Shown here one piece after another: positions 1-11,297 of a stretch of DNA of 64,000 nt. The position numbers and the translations under genes are program-made. Origin of the DNA: Castor canadensis. Lineage: Eukaryota; Chordata; Mammalia; Rodentia; Castoridae. Within the stretch, counting starts at the first letter, position 1. Each line of letters opens with the position of its first letter. The DNA lies in contig NC_133398.1 in NCBI RefSeq assembly GCF_047511655.1, positions 46,505,638 through 46,569,637 of the forward strand. Direction: 5' to 3'. The notes beneath the pieces were generated by a model, which worked only from the letters and a program-made list of their open reading frames with translations, was not told where the DNA came from and did no database searches.

Positions 1-2920
1 CAATAGGCTCAGTTGACAGACCTAATCTGAGACATTTAAGAGGATTTTAGAAAAGATTTGGCTTTTGTTTGTTGTTTGTTGATATCTGGAATAAGGAAGG
101 AGCATTTATTTCTAGCCTTTCAAACAAAAGGTTGCAGGGCTTGCTTTGAGAACAGGGCTGGTGATTGGGATACTTCCACTCATCTCTCTGCTTGGAACAT
201 CACTGTTACACTACAGAGCTTGCCAAATTGTGGCATGCATCTCTTAGCAGCAAGTAAATAAAGAAAAGCAAATGACCGACATGTTTCCTGTACTTGTTAC
301 AACTAACTCAAATTACCTTGAGCAAACAAATGTCTATTATTACCACATGCCATAAAAAGATAAAGGTGTATGGGAATGATTATTCTAAAATGCATATATC
401 TATGCCTTTATACATTTTATATGTGTGTAACATTTCATCCACTGAAAAACAGTAACAGATCTAGAACTTAAATGTCTCATGTGAGTTAAGAGGTTATGGA
501 TCACATACATTATGAATCTGGGGGAATATATTCTATAATTTTATCCAAAGTTAGTTGGATCCCAAACAGATAATTTTGTCTCTTTCCCCTGACTATAGCT
601 AAGATAATGGGTAGCAACACTTAGGAGTATGTGAACAGTGCTGCCCTTGAAGGACTAGGACCAACCTCAGTTCTGTTTTCTCAATTCATGTGGAAAGAAT
701 TTAAATTATTTGGAACCCTATACTGAGAAGGTTTTAATGTTTGAGTCTAAGTCCTGCATTAGCAGGAAAGAGTAGTAGTTGCATAGGCACTAGAGGGAAG
801 GGAGGTAATACTAGACCTTGTGCCACATATTTGCCATCCCTTGCACACCAACCTTTACTCATTGGTTTTATCATTCAGCAGTCTATCCATCTGTTTTAAG
901 ATGGTTTATTGAACTTCAACTATCTGAACTTTTAGACTGTGAACTCAAGTTTTCTGAAGAAGCCATGTCTGAACTAAAGAGCCTACAGACTGACCTTTTG
1001 GTTATGGAGAACATAACATTGTGATTGTGAAGAGATGAACTATTTCAGATCAAGAACCAAAGTTAACTTGGGGTATAGTCAATCCTTTTTAATAGCCATT
1101 TACTATCATCCTTTGTATCTGGCTTAACATCTTTGTGATTACTAAATAAAATTCTTAGAATATATAGCTAAACTTGACAGAGCTTTAGCTTACACCAACC
1201 CTAAAGCTAAGAATGCTATAAAATAGAACATGAAGCCTATAGAAGAGACTTTCCCATATTACTGTAGTCCTGCTTACCCAATGTTTCCACCTGTGTAATT
1301 TGTAAATGTATTGATTTATCACTTTCCTTTGTTCTATGACTCTAAAAGTTCATGTAACCCCTTTCGTGGAAAAGCATGTCATTTGAGCTAACTTGACTCT
1401 GTGTTCGTGGTCTATGGTCACTAGCATTTGGCATAGGATAAACCATTCTCTCATTTCCTTTAAAGCAGAGTTGTTGTTTCATGTCCACAGGGTTATATCC
1501 TGATAAATCATATTATATATATCTAGCTAAAATGTACTTAGAAAAATTAAAGCCTAATATTATTTATTATAAGCTTCTACTTCCTTTCATCTCCTATATG
1601 ACCCTTTTCAGATGTATATTTAGTTATCTTCTTTTTCCTCTATCATTTTCTTTTGAAGAACACGCTTGTCTACTATTACTTACTCTCTTCTATACAAACT
1701 CAGGAGTAAATAACTATTGGTGAATTCTTTCATATGGTTTCCCTTTAACTGTAAAGTGGGCCCACCTACCACATTTGTCAGTGTTGGGTCTTAGAAAATA
1801 ATGCCTTAAAGACATGCTGAGAGGCCTTGGAACCTATTTGAGAATTAAGGACCCTCTGACTTTCCCTGGTTTCTTCCCTTCTGTTCCCAGAGAGAGGCGT
1901 TTTGCAATGTTCCTTATCTACCTGACCCAGTCTGCCAAAACTGGAACACTTTGCCTTCAGTCTTTTTAGTGGAATCTCTTTAACTTGGGAATATTAGATT
2001 CATATCAGAGAAAGATGGAAGTGTGTCAATAGGCTTGAAAAGACTTTTGTCACACACTATTACTACCGTTATTTTTCCTATTGAGAATCACAACTTTCAT
2101 GTTTGATGGACTTTGTCCTAGGCCATTATATATTCTCAACCTCATTGAGTTCCCCTAAAGTTCATTTTTTATTTCCCTGGCATTACCCATCCCACCCTTC
2201 TCTGTAGAAGAGGAGGTAAATTTCTGAATCATGTAGGACTAGCGGGTAATCACACTCCAGTAATTTTCCCCCCTTTTACACATTAGTTAATTTGTATGCC
2301 TTTTGTTCTATCTAAGTGCCTTTGTCTGCTTCTTCCAGTGAATATTTAGGAGGCTGAGGAGAAATTTCCTTTTGCCCTTACATTACCTTTTTTATTTTGC
2401 TTTTTTCTGAATACTCAAGCTTTGTTTTAAAAATGTAGTCTAGCTACATTTATCATATGCCTATTAGCTAAAGGTTCCCCTCAACTGTTGTCTTAGGTTT
2501 CATCATAGGAAGAATACAATGATAAAAAAATAACATATGATAGAATTAAAATATAGACAAGGTTTTGTTTGTTTTCCTAAGTCTGCTGTTGTTTTGGGAC
2601 TAGGTAGAATCAATTCTCCAAACTCCCATATTTTAAAATTGCCTTAGTCAATGCCATGTATTTTTCCCCAAACTCTTATCATTTTGCACAGTCTAGGTTC
2701 TGCTAATTCAGTGGAGTATTATCTCCCCTTGGCCAATATCTAAATCTGGATATTTACTACAAACATGGTTAAACTAAGCCAATATTTATAAACATTCAAT
2801 TTCCAAAGACCTTCTGTTTTTCTGTTTGGAAAATTAAGCTTAGCAAAGATTGGTTTAGTAATAACTTCATGTTTTAACAATCAAGGATCTTCATATAATA
2901 ACAGCTGATCACCCTAGGAT
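1..2920. other. Unassigned AT-rich non-coding DNA
   Basis: No convincing coding frame, RNA gene or familiar repeat. Short open frames here lack any domain or composition signal. It may hold diverged repeats too old to recognise by eye. Confidence 0.5.
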
Positions 2921-2924
2921 TCAC

Positions 2925-3320
2925 CATGTATTCAACAAATATTTATTAAGCACCTCCATTGTTCTGAACAATGTAAAGGGATAAACAAATCAGATAGAGT
3001 TTCTATTTCATGAAATTGAAGAGTAGTGGAATAGATTAAATATTGTATTCCAATGGATAACAATGGAAAAGACAAATAAGCAAAATAGCCTTAATTAAAT
3101 TTTTAAATTCTGAAGTAAATAGAGTGAAGGGATAGATAATTAGATGGTTAAGTCATTATCAAGCAAGAAAATGATGGGGGAAGAATATTTTAGTTGAGAT
3201 CTAAACATTTGGAAAAAAGATAGCAAACCATGACAGAGTGAAAAAAAAAAAAGATAAAAAAAAAGTTCAAAATCTCCAAGGTGGGAAACAATATGACAAG
3301 CTCTAGGAAAGACCTGTAGA
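2925..3320 (+). repeat. Ancient mammalian interspersed repeat, left part (family name uncertain)
   Basis: Opens with a diverged form of the widespread 'ttcaacaaatatttattgag' tract and continues in the same order as a long, old, G/A-rich mammalian repeat. What appears to be the right part of the same copy resumes at about 4.31 kb, so the mitochondrial insertion seems to split it. I recognise the pattern but not the library name. Confidence 0.45.
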
Positions 3321-3332
3321 AACACTTAATCA

Positions 3333-3631
3333 TATATTCATGTCATCTGAAGATGTACTACACTCATGAGGTGTATAATTAGGATCAAAATATAATTAGG
3401 ACCAAAGAATACTCTGGTTGACTTCAGATCATATAAATCTTTTACCTCATTAGGTTCAAAGATAGATGCAATTCCAAGTGTCTAAATCAAACTACCTAAA
3501 CATTCATACAACTAGGACTGTGCTAGGGATAAAGTAAAGAGATTTGTGTATGCACTCATAACTTTTTACCTTTCATTCCTGACCTAGTTCCAGTGAAACA
3601 CCTTGAAAACTGATAACTGTCTATGGTATAA
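3333..3631 (+). pseudogene. COX2 (MT-CO2) 3' fragment within NUMT
   Basis: Resembles the C-terminal part of cytochrome c oxidase subunit II. The stretch encoding the 'SSEDVLHSW' copper-domain segment is clear at about 3342-3370. The frame resumes at about 3445 with the segment encoding 'SLGSKMDAIP', and the gene ends with an 'ENW' codon run using TGA for Trp and a TAA at 3629-3631. An extra block of about 69 bases separates the first two parts. Stops and substitutions make it a pseudogene. Confidence 0.88.
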
Positions 3632-3634
3632 AAC

Positions 3635-3702
3635 CATTGTGAAACTAAATAGCATTAATTTTTTAAGTTAAAGACTAAAAGCATTAGCCCCCCTTCAGTA
3701 AA
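3635..3702 (+). pseudogene. Mitochondrial tRNA-Lys pseudogene within NUMT
   Basis: Lies exactly between the COX2 stop and the ATP8 start, as in vertebrate mtDNA. The anticodon arm region around 'ttttaagttaaagact' is well kept, with TTT at the expected place; the acceptor and T-arm halves have drifted. It is not expected to be transcribed as a tRNA in the nucleus. Confidence 0.8.
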
Positions 3703-3893
3703 ATGCCAACAGATACACCAACATGATTTACTAGTATTGTTTCAATAATTCTAGCTCTATTTATTCTATTTCAATTAAAAATCTCAATTGTTATGCCTAT
3801 CACCAAAAAAAACCCTGAAATATTAAAATGAGAAACTCACTGAAGAGAAAAAGAACTAGTATGTATTTGCCTCTCTTATTACCCTTATAATAA
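3703..3893 (+). pseudogene. ATP8 pseudogene within NUMT
   Basis: Begins with ATG directly after tRNA-Lys. Under the mitochondrial code the first 25-30 codons match ATP synthase subunit 8, including the Thr-Trp-Phe segment (Trp as TGA) and the Leu/Phe/Ile membrane helix. One codon near the N-terminus seems missing, and the distal half is eroded. Confidence 0.85.
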
Positions 3894-4302
3894 TAAGACT
3901 ATTGATTATTATTCTAATTATCTCATTGCCAAATACTATATTTTCTACTCTAATTATCTAATTAACAATTGATTAATCTCTGTTCAACAATGATTAGTGC
4001 AACTCAGACTTAAGCAAATGATAGCAATACATAATATCAAAGGACAAACTTGATCCCTTTTATTAATCTCACTCATTCTTAAATAGAATGGCTCAAAAAA
4101 CTTACTACTTATTGCTCCACTCATTCATATCCACTACTCAATTATCAATAAATGTAGGAAGTTATCCCACTATGAATAGGAGCAAAATTGCTGAGTTCTG
4201 CCACAAACAAAATTGTTATTAGTTTACTTCCTACCAGAAGAACACCTTTCCCACTTACTCTTACCATGTTGATTATTGACTCCATTAACTTCTTTATTCA
4301 AG
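3851..4302 (+). pseudogene. ATP6 5' fragment within NUMT
   Basis: Overlaps ATP8 in another frame, as in mtDNA. The start codon has become AAG. The sequence follows ATP synthase subunit a through its early helices, including the segments for 'NLFASF' and 'QQW', for about 450 of the usual roughly 680 bases, then stops at the insertion boundary. Small indels and substitutions disable it. Confidence 0.88.
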
Positions 4303-4309
4303 CTCTCTA

Positions 4310-4975
4310 TTCAGGAAGTCAGCCTGGATAAAGCATAGTAGACACGGAAACAACAAAAATAGATGATCCTTAAGAAGCAAGAAAGAGTCAGATACTATTC
4401 AAGAATTTACAGGAAAGAAAGGCTATGAAAAGAATTTTGGAGTTTATTAGAAATGTGATGGGAAACCCTTAGATGGTTTTATGCAGGAGAGCAGTATGTT
4501 CATATTTGTGTTTACAAAAAGTCACACTGGCTGCTCTGTGCTTCAAAGATTTGAAAGCATAAAGATTGATACCAATAAAACAGTTACTGAACAATACAGG
4601 TGACAGGTGATAGTAGTTTGAATTAATCTGGTGTCAGGGATATTGAGAACATGAAGAATTTCTTAAAGGAAGAAATGAATTCTCTGAGATAGATTATATA
4701 CAAAGGGTGGGAATGATAAGGAAGGAGGAATCAAAGACAGTTTGCTTAAATAGTCATCTGTATGGTAGAGTGGTTGTTGAGATAGAAAAGTCTGGAAAAA
4801 AACAGATTAGGAGAAGGAGGTCGTGTATTAAAAATTTTAATTTTGAAAATATTTGAAAGACCTGTGAGATAGTTAATAAAGATGGAATTCAGAGTAGAAT
4901 TTGTGGATTGAGATACAAATTTTGAAATCACTAGTGTAGAAAAATTATTTAAGGTCATTGGATTGAATGAAGTAT
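4310..4975 (+). repeat. Ancient mammalian interspersed repeat, right part
   Basis: Resumes the old G/A-rich element seen at 2925-3320. It includes a recognisable diverged form of the 'gggaagccattggagggtt' and 'tcactctggctgctgtg' landmarks at about 4460-4545. The open frame on the opposite strand has no protein meaning. Confidence 0.45.
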
Positions 4976-5029
4976 TTCATAAAAATACTAGGAATCTATC
5001 ATAACCAGTGAGTGTCCAATTTCATAGTT

Positions 5030-5240
5030 TATAATGATAATGGTGATACATACTATTCCCCAGTTCCAAAAATGTGCTGGCACTTTATATATTTTAATTT
5101 GATGAGGATAACCATGAAAACAAGAAGGAACTCATCTGTATTACACAGATAAAGGGCAGTAACTCACAACAAGGAGAGAGAAGAAGGATTGTTTGATGTT
5201 CTGAGTTTGAATCCAAAGACTGTATTATATACATATCTGT
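5030..5240 (+). repeat. MIR-type SINE fossil
   Basis: Follows the mammalian-wide MIR layout: a size/temporal A/T-rich lead, a core with 'gatgaggataacc', an 'agtaactcacaac' segment in place of the 'agtaacttgcccaag' landmark, and a 'gagtttgaatcc' tail. Strongly diverged. Confidence 0.55.
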
Positions 5241-5244
5241 CAGA

Positions 5245-6465
5245 AAACCACAAAACCAGTGTTTGTAACTATTTTACTCACCCTTGTATGACTAGGCTCT
5301 AGTCAGTTTCTCATTTCATAATTAAATTTCCACAAATTGTGTCTGAATGAATCAATGTGCAGTCTTCTCTAGAACAAATATTCTGTCTGTTGGAATATGA
5401 TAGGACTTTTCCCCATCTCTGTTTAAGTATCAAAACAAAAGATATGGATTATAGGTACCTATTTTGTTTAAAAGGGGCTAAACAATACCTAGAACAAAAA
5501 TAGAAACTTACACTCTTAGTGTATAATTCAACAAAGTAGAATGTGATAAAAGTGCTTTGAATCTCTTGGTGTCTCTGGGACAGAGACATTGATGTGTAGG
5601 CAAATCTATAGGTTAAATGTTTGTGGAGATTGACTTCAGTGACTACAAAATGGCCAGCCTATAGTGAGAGTAAACTATACCTCCTGAGTCTAAAGTTGAA
5701 AGCAAAGAATGTAACTGGTGTTAGTGTTATCCAAAGATCTGTGCCCAAAAGGATTATCTGTAGGAGAAGGGATCTCACAGAAAGAGGTATGTATACTTTA
5801 GCATCAAACAAAAAATCAAGGAGAAAGCCATTAAAGGTGAAGAAAATTGGATGTTCCATACTTGAAGACTAGTTATGAAGTGACAAAAAAACCATAAAGA
5901 TGCCTTATGAGAGGAGAGGCTTGCATGTGGACATATACCACATAGGACCCAATGCCAGAAAATGGCAGCACCAGCTATCTGATTTTTTTTCCTTTTACTT
6001 TAATTTCCCTTTCACTTTATCCCTGTTCTTGCCCCTAAAAGAACAAGAATTATTAGCTATCAAAGAATAAGGAGATGAAGCGTGGAAGAAAGTAAACATC
6101 AATTTCACCCCTCTTTCACAATAGAGGCTAGTTAATACTCATCTAAGGCATGGGGAATGGTACTGCCCTGAGGAGGGGAGAAGCCATGGATTGGATGATA
6201 ATTTAAACTTTTGAATTATACTGTAGTAGCTTTTTAATATTTGAAAATGAGAATTGTTTAGTAATGCCCAGAAGTACAAACTAAAGCTTCTTCTTAAGTT
6301 GAAGAAAGAGCTGACACAATGGGTTTGAAGATTGGTGGTAGGAGGAAAATACACTCTTTTGAGATGAATATCTAATTCTAATTTAAGTTTTTTTCCAAAG
6401 TTAATACTATTAACTTCCATGACACACATATAGCTTTAGAATTCAGACTGAGACAGAATCACTGA
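5245..6465. other. Unassigned non-coding DNA
   Basis: No credible gene or familiar repeat seen. Overlapping small open frames on both strands at about 5.62-5.87 kb and 6.14-6.43 kb have no recognisable domain. Confidence 0.4.
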
Positions 6466-6466
6466 C

Positions 6467-6469
<3 letters not shown>

Positions 6470-6514
<45 letters not shown>
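6470..6514. repeat. (AC)n microsatellite
   Basis: About 22 uninterrupted AC units. The Cys/Val-rich open frames reading through it on the minus strand are artefacts of the repeat. Confidence 0.97.
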
Positions 6515-6517
<3 letters not shown>

Positions 6518-6519
6518 GT

Positions 6520-7655
6520 AAAGGTTGCTGAGAGAACTGTTTACTGTCATGCACACATTCATACAGAAAGTGCTGGAAATGCACAGGAAGATCTCTTGTA
6601 TTTGCTTTTCCATTAGTAGTTTGAACATTGCTTCTGAAGGCTGAGACCAATAATTAGTGTGAGGAGAGGGATATATGAATTGTCCTAGAGTGCCAGAAAG
6701 ATCTTTCTGTGCTAAGAGCAATGACTATCTTCCCCTTCTAACACTTTAGCTAAGCTACATGTGACTACTAAGCATTTGGAATGTGGATAGTTATAACCTA
6801 GAAACTGGTATTTTAATTAATTTAAACTTAAATTTAAATACCTTATATGGCTAATTGAATATCATAGGTCCCAATTTCTTATGGAAAGAATAATGCTAAT
6901 TTACAAAAACACAAAATGAAACAACACTATTGTAGAACTGACAAAGATATCTCCCATCCTAAATAGTCTATTTTGGGCTATTATTTTGGCCAAGTATCCT
7001 GTGCAGATACTTTTTATTCTCAGCTACATTGTTATCTGCTAATCTATAATGCAGTTACCTTCTTATATTAATCTGGCTAGTGTGTTTATAGTGTTTGGAG
7101 GAAGGAGGGTATTTTCCCCAGTGTAGAAAGTGTCCTAATTGAGATAGATAAGTCATGCTGCTTTTGTTTATGTCACAATTTTCCCTGTAGCTAGAATTAA
7201 ATGATGCTGTCAAAGGGCAATGCTAGTGTTTGATGGCTTTTAATATTTTTATACATATGAAAAGACTAAATAAATGCAATCAATATTTTCAATTCCTTAC
7301 TCACTAGTAATTATTCCAATAAAGAGATATTCATGCTACCAAGCATCAATACATGCTCTTCATAGCCCTAATAAATCTGCTCCCAGAAAATAAACCATAT
7401 TCAGGCAGAGCTTTAGAGAGAATATTAGCAAACACAAAATTCAGAATGTGATTAAGCAAACTCTTTGGCACATGGGGTTTATAAAATATGCTTTTAAAAC
7501 CAAAACACTTAATGAGAACTAAGAATCACATCCCCTAAAAGGACAGCATGTTGTATTTGGGGCAGTTCCTAAGTCTAATAACTCAAATGAGGATTTTTAA
7601 ATAGCATTGGCTATTCACAGAAGTCATTCTATGAATATCCACCCCATAAAATAAA
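6520..7655. other. Unassigned non-coding DNA
   Basis: AT-rich sequence with no credible coding frame or repeat that I can name. Confidence 0.4.
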
Positions 7656-7659
7656 CTAC

Positions 7660-7900
7660 AAAATAATAGTACTATCCAAGAGTTATGGAGTACTCCTTTT
7701 TAGCTATTTTTAAGATATACATAAATCCACACAAGAATACCATGAGGTAGATACTATTTTTTATTTTTATATGACAAATGAGTTAAAGTATGTCTTCAGG
7801 AGGCTGGCCAAGGCCATATATCCGGGCTGGCAGGGTGTGGTATTTGTCAAATTCAGATATGTCTCACTCCAGATCCATATTTCTTATTCACTAAATTTTT
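7660..7900 (+). repeat. MIR-type SINE fossil
   Basis: Matches the MIR order of landmarks: 'ccatgaggtagatact', then a diverged 'ggccaaggccatat' in place of the 'gcccaaggtcacac' segment, then 'attcagatatgtctcactccag' in place of the usual tail. Confidence 0.6.
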
Positions 7901-8079
7901 AAGTATACATAAAATACTTGCTATATATTATGAGTAGTCATTAACAAAGCTTGTGATTAATAAACACAGAGCCAACCTTCTCCTTATCAGTTTGAATAAT
8001 GCCAACATCCTGCAAACCTTCTTGGTGAGGTTTTAAAAATATTACATACTTATCCAAGGTATAGTTTCTCTTTTGTAAT

Positions 8080-8158
8080 TTTTTTCAGTGCTAAGAATTA
8101 AATTCAGGTCTCATGCATGTTAGGCAAGTGATCTATGCCTCAGCTATTTCCCCAGACC
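8080..8158 (-). repeat. ID/tRNA-like SINE, old
   Basis: Reads on minus as a tRNA-derived SINE: 'ttaggcaagtgatctatgcctcagctat' on plus is the complement of the box A region and 'aattaaattcaggtc' that of box B. It has a T-rich run on its left side. Confidence 0.65.
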
Positions 8159-8489
8159 TCTTGGTGAGTTTCAATTAACCTCAATCTGTTGGATAGACTA
8201 ACTTTGACTATTAAATTGTTAGCAGATTTACCTGGTAAAATTTTCCTTTAAAATTATATAAGAAAATGAAGAACAAATGCTTTCAACATCCCATTTACTC
8301 AATAAACACTTGTATCTTTCTCTATTTCTCTTACACATACACACACAAATGGCTAAGTCCAGGAGTTCACATTCTATTTTCAGATTCACTTGTCTAAGAA
8401 ATATTAACAACACAGGACACAGAAAAGGACTTCAACATGAAGTTATCAAACTATTGGCACTAGGCATTACTTTATCAATATTTTTCTCT

Positions 8490-8640
8490 TTAGCTTTGTT
8501 GAGGTATGACTGACAAAAATTGTATACATTTTTGGTGTATATAACATTATGTCTTCATATATGTATATGTTGTGAGATGATATGCTATAGGCAATTCTAA
8601 TATCAATTCTTAAAAGAAACCCTCATATCAATTATCTTTT
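8490..8640 (-). repeat. Old L1 3' end fragment
   Basis: The stretch 'gttgaggtatgactgacaaa' and the following 'catatatgtatatgttgtgag' match the common 3' terminus of old mammalian L1 families on minus. Strongly diverged. Confidence 0.5.
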
Positions 8641-8644
8641 CCTA

Positions 8645-9330
8645 TATTGTTGTGCTGCGTGGGGGGTATATCTGTGGTATTTACAAAGGTACTTACAATA
8701 TACCAAATATATCATACTTGAACTCACCTACTCTACCACTCTCCATTATCCCTCCTCCCCTGATTCCTGGAATAGTTTCAACAGGTATCATTTTTGCATT
8801 TACATACATGTGTACACATTTTTTACACCACATTCACCCTCTTATCTCCATTCCTTGCCACTCCACCCCTGCCAGTACCACCCCCTCCAGCCAAGCAGGA
8901 CCTGTTCTACCTTCCAGTTCTCCAATTTTGTAGAAGAAAAAAAAGACAAAAGAAAAATATGACATTCTTGCTTAAGATACACAGGGAGTTTTCTTGTGAT
9001 AGTTCCATGTAACTATGTATTATAACCCTAACTGGTTTATCTCCTCTAACTTTCTTCATTCTACCATAGTATCTTTCTTACGGTGGTTCCAACCAGTTTA
9101 AGATTTCTGTATTCTTTCTTGTTTAGAGAGTACATCAACCATATTGAAGTTCTTAGTTTCCCCCTTCTTTTACCCTACCCCTCCCGTGCATGGCCTCACT
9201 TTAGTGTCATCAGTGATTCATAATATGCCACATATGAGAAGGCATTTGGCCTTCTGAGCCTGGCTAACTTCACTCAAGATGATGCTCTCCAGTTTGATCC
9301 ATTTACCTGCAAATAACAAAATGTCACTCT
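8645..9330 (-). repeat. 5'-truncated L1 3' end
   Basis: Starts with a 'ggggggtatatctgtggtat' type 3' terminus that recurs at 25.4, 34.5, 52.1, 56.5 and 56.7 kb. It continues through a pyrimidine-rich 3' UTR and ends in the C-terminal ORF2 zone ('tccagtttgatccatttacc'). No open frame survives. Confidence 0.75.
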
Positions 9331-9444
9331 TTAAAAGAGGCAAAAACCACTTTGAATGGAAGAAAGCTCAACAGATTTATGGAGGGATATAAATTTTGTC
9401 TAGATGGATGTTTATAACCCAGGTAAGTGAAGAAAAAAATGTAT

Positions 9445-9700
9445 TGTGGTGGTCAGCTCAGGCTGCTGTAACAAAATATGGTAAGACTGTGTACTTGAAC
9501 AAGAGGAACTTATTTCTCACAGTTTTGGAGGCTGAGAGGTTCAAGATCAAGACTAATTCAGTTTCTGAAGAAAACCCTCTTTGTTGGCTTACAGATTGGC
9601 TGCCTTCTCTGTATATCCTCATATGGTAAGTCAGAGAGAAGACACAAGCTCTCTGATGTTTCTTCTGTGTCCTTTCTCTTTAGTTGAGAAGCACTAAAAT
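9445..9700 (-). repeat. MaLR-type LTR fragment (MST/MLT class)
   Basis: Complement of the familiar LTR end: 'gctgctgtaacaaaatatgg', then 'ttatttctcacagttttgga' and 'gttcaagatcaagact'. Old LTR relic, with no internal coding region nearby. Confidence 0.7.
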
Positions 9701-10163
9701 GTGTATGTAAAATGTAAAGCAAAAACCTCCACTCAATATGCTGATATTTACAAAAAGACTGTTTTGAGGCACTATGATGGTAACCTCATTGGTTCATCTG
9801 TTTTCTTGTACCTAAGATAGTAGGTAAGATAAAGGTTTATAAAGAAAATTCAAGTTGTTAAATAGAGAATGGGCATTAGGTGTGTGGGCATAGAAGGAAC
9901 ATCTAAATATTTAGGAAAATTCCTCTTAATAGGAGGAGGAGGAGGAAGAGATTTGAATTTGAAGTTGTTTTTTCAGGGAAGAGCAAAACCAGGTACTCTA
10001 AGAGACTTCCTGCATTTTTTCGCTCTTTCTCTCCAAACCTCATTTTAAAAACTTGAGGAAGAAATAATCTTTGGGTTTAAGAGTTTCTAAAGCACAGTAC
10101 AATTAGTCACTGGAATTTAAACCTTGTATATGTAAAACTGTTCAGTTTATTATAGAATTATTA

Positions 10164-10275
10164 CTTTTTTTTGAGATAGGGTTTCTATGTAGCCCAGGTT
10201 AGCCTCAAATCAAAATCTTCCTGCTTTGGCCCTCTGATTGCTGGGATTACAGGCTTGTGACACCATGCCCGCCTG
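10164..10275 (-). repeat. B1-like (7SL-derived) SINE
   Basis: Landmarks 'gatagggtttctatgtagcc' and 'ctgggattacaggcttgtga' are the complement of a B1 body. The poly(A) end is the T-run at about 10164. Confidence 0.85.
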
Positions 10276-10789
10276 TCTTACCTCTTTTTTGTAAGAAAGC
10301 AGATAAAGGGATAATGATGAAAAGAATGTCAAGAAAAGAATGGTCCCTGTTGAGACTTTCTTCTATGCAATAAGCTAGCAGTAATTTGGAAGCTCCTATT
10401 CTTAAAAGGAAGCACAGTGTCTTCTTTTTTCCCCCCTAATTAAGACCTCAGATATTTTTCTGTCTTTTCTTCTTTTAAAGTGTTATAGACCCCACATTTC
10501 TTTTAAAATCTGAGATTTTTTTTATATATACCGTATATTATCTACCCCATAACACTTTCATATGTAGACCACTAATGAACTATGGTGTGAAGAAGCATTA
10601 CATGTTTTATCTTTAGAAATAAATGCAATGTTTTCCTACAGGTATAAAATCTTGACATAAATAGAAATGAATTTAAAAATAAATCGTAATTTTGGTAGTA
10701 GTTTAGCTACTCTGTCTTCTCAAATTCTTTTAATTGAGAAATTACATGATTTCCACATCCTATTTAGGAAGATTGAATCTATTTTTAAA

Positions 10790-11085
10790 ATTTCTATTTT
10801 TTTGGTGGTACTGGGGTTTGAACTCTGAGCTTTGTGTTTGTGAGGCAGGCACTCCACCGAGACACCTCCAGCCCTTTCTGCTGGTTATTTTGGAGCTACA
10901 TGACCTGGAGGGGGATCCTATCTTTAAGTTTCCTGGCCTTAGCTGGTATAACAGCTAGCACTCTTAGCATTTTTTGTTGAGATGGGGTTTCCCAAACTGT
11001 TTGTTTTGTCTGGCTGGAACCATATCATTCCAATCAGCCTCCCAAGAAGCTAGTTTCATAGTTTTGAGCCACTGCATCTGGCTGA
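10790..11085 (-). repeat. Composite B1/ID SINE
   Basis: Minus-strand copy. The ID/tRNA-like part is at 10802-10872 ('ggtggtactggggtttgaac') and the 7SL-like part at about 10975-11085, ending 'gagccactgcatctggc'. The junction region is longer than usual, so two insertions are possible. Confidence 0.75.
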
Positions 11086-11141
11086 TTCATAGAATCTTAA
11101 TAAACCATAGGCCAATCAAGATATTAGACAGCTTTTTGGTG

Positions 11142-11297
11142 GGGTTTTTTTTTTTTTTTTTTTGCTGTACTGGAATTTGAGCTCTGGGTCAAGGCAGGGG
11201 TTCTACCCCTTGATTGAACTTCCATCCTCCAATTTTCGACCTCCTGAGTACTTAGGATACAGGTGATTACAGGCCTAAACCACTGTGGCCAGCTGTT
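11142..11297 (-). repeat. Composite B1/ID SINE
   Basis: Long T-run at 11146-11163 (poly(A) of a minus copy), then 'ctgtactggaatttgagctc' and the closing 'aaaccactgtggccagctg'. Confidence 0.8.

Larger units (their letters stand above)
3333..4302 (+). pseudogene. Nuclear mitochondrial insertion (NUMT): COX2 end, tRNA-Lys, ATP8, ATP6 start
   Basis: About 970 bases follow the vertebrate mitochondrial gene order COX2, tRNA-Lys, ATP8, ATP6 in the right order and strand. TGA stands at tryptophan positions (COX2 C-terminus, ATP8 N-terminus), as the mitochondrial code demands, so this cannot be a nuclear-coded gene. Many substitutions, nuclear-code stops and at least one insertion (about 3376-3444) show it is old and dead. 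It lies between two parts of what looks like one ancient repeat copy, which suggests it is a true nuclear insertion and not an assembly artefact. It covers about a third of COX2, all of tRNA-Lys and ATP8, and about two thirds of ATP6. Confidence 0.93.

Noticed and set aside
3635-3702. A functional nuclear tRNA-Lys gene
   Set aside because: It has mitochondrial context and form, is degraded, and lacks a nuclear-type internal promoter.
6443-6721. Cys/Val-repeat protein-like frames on minus (also at 17.1, 43.6 and 50.5 kb)
   Set aside because: Translation of CA/GT microsatellites, not genes.
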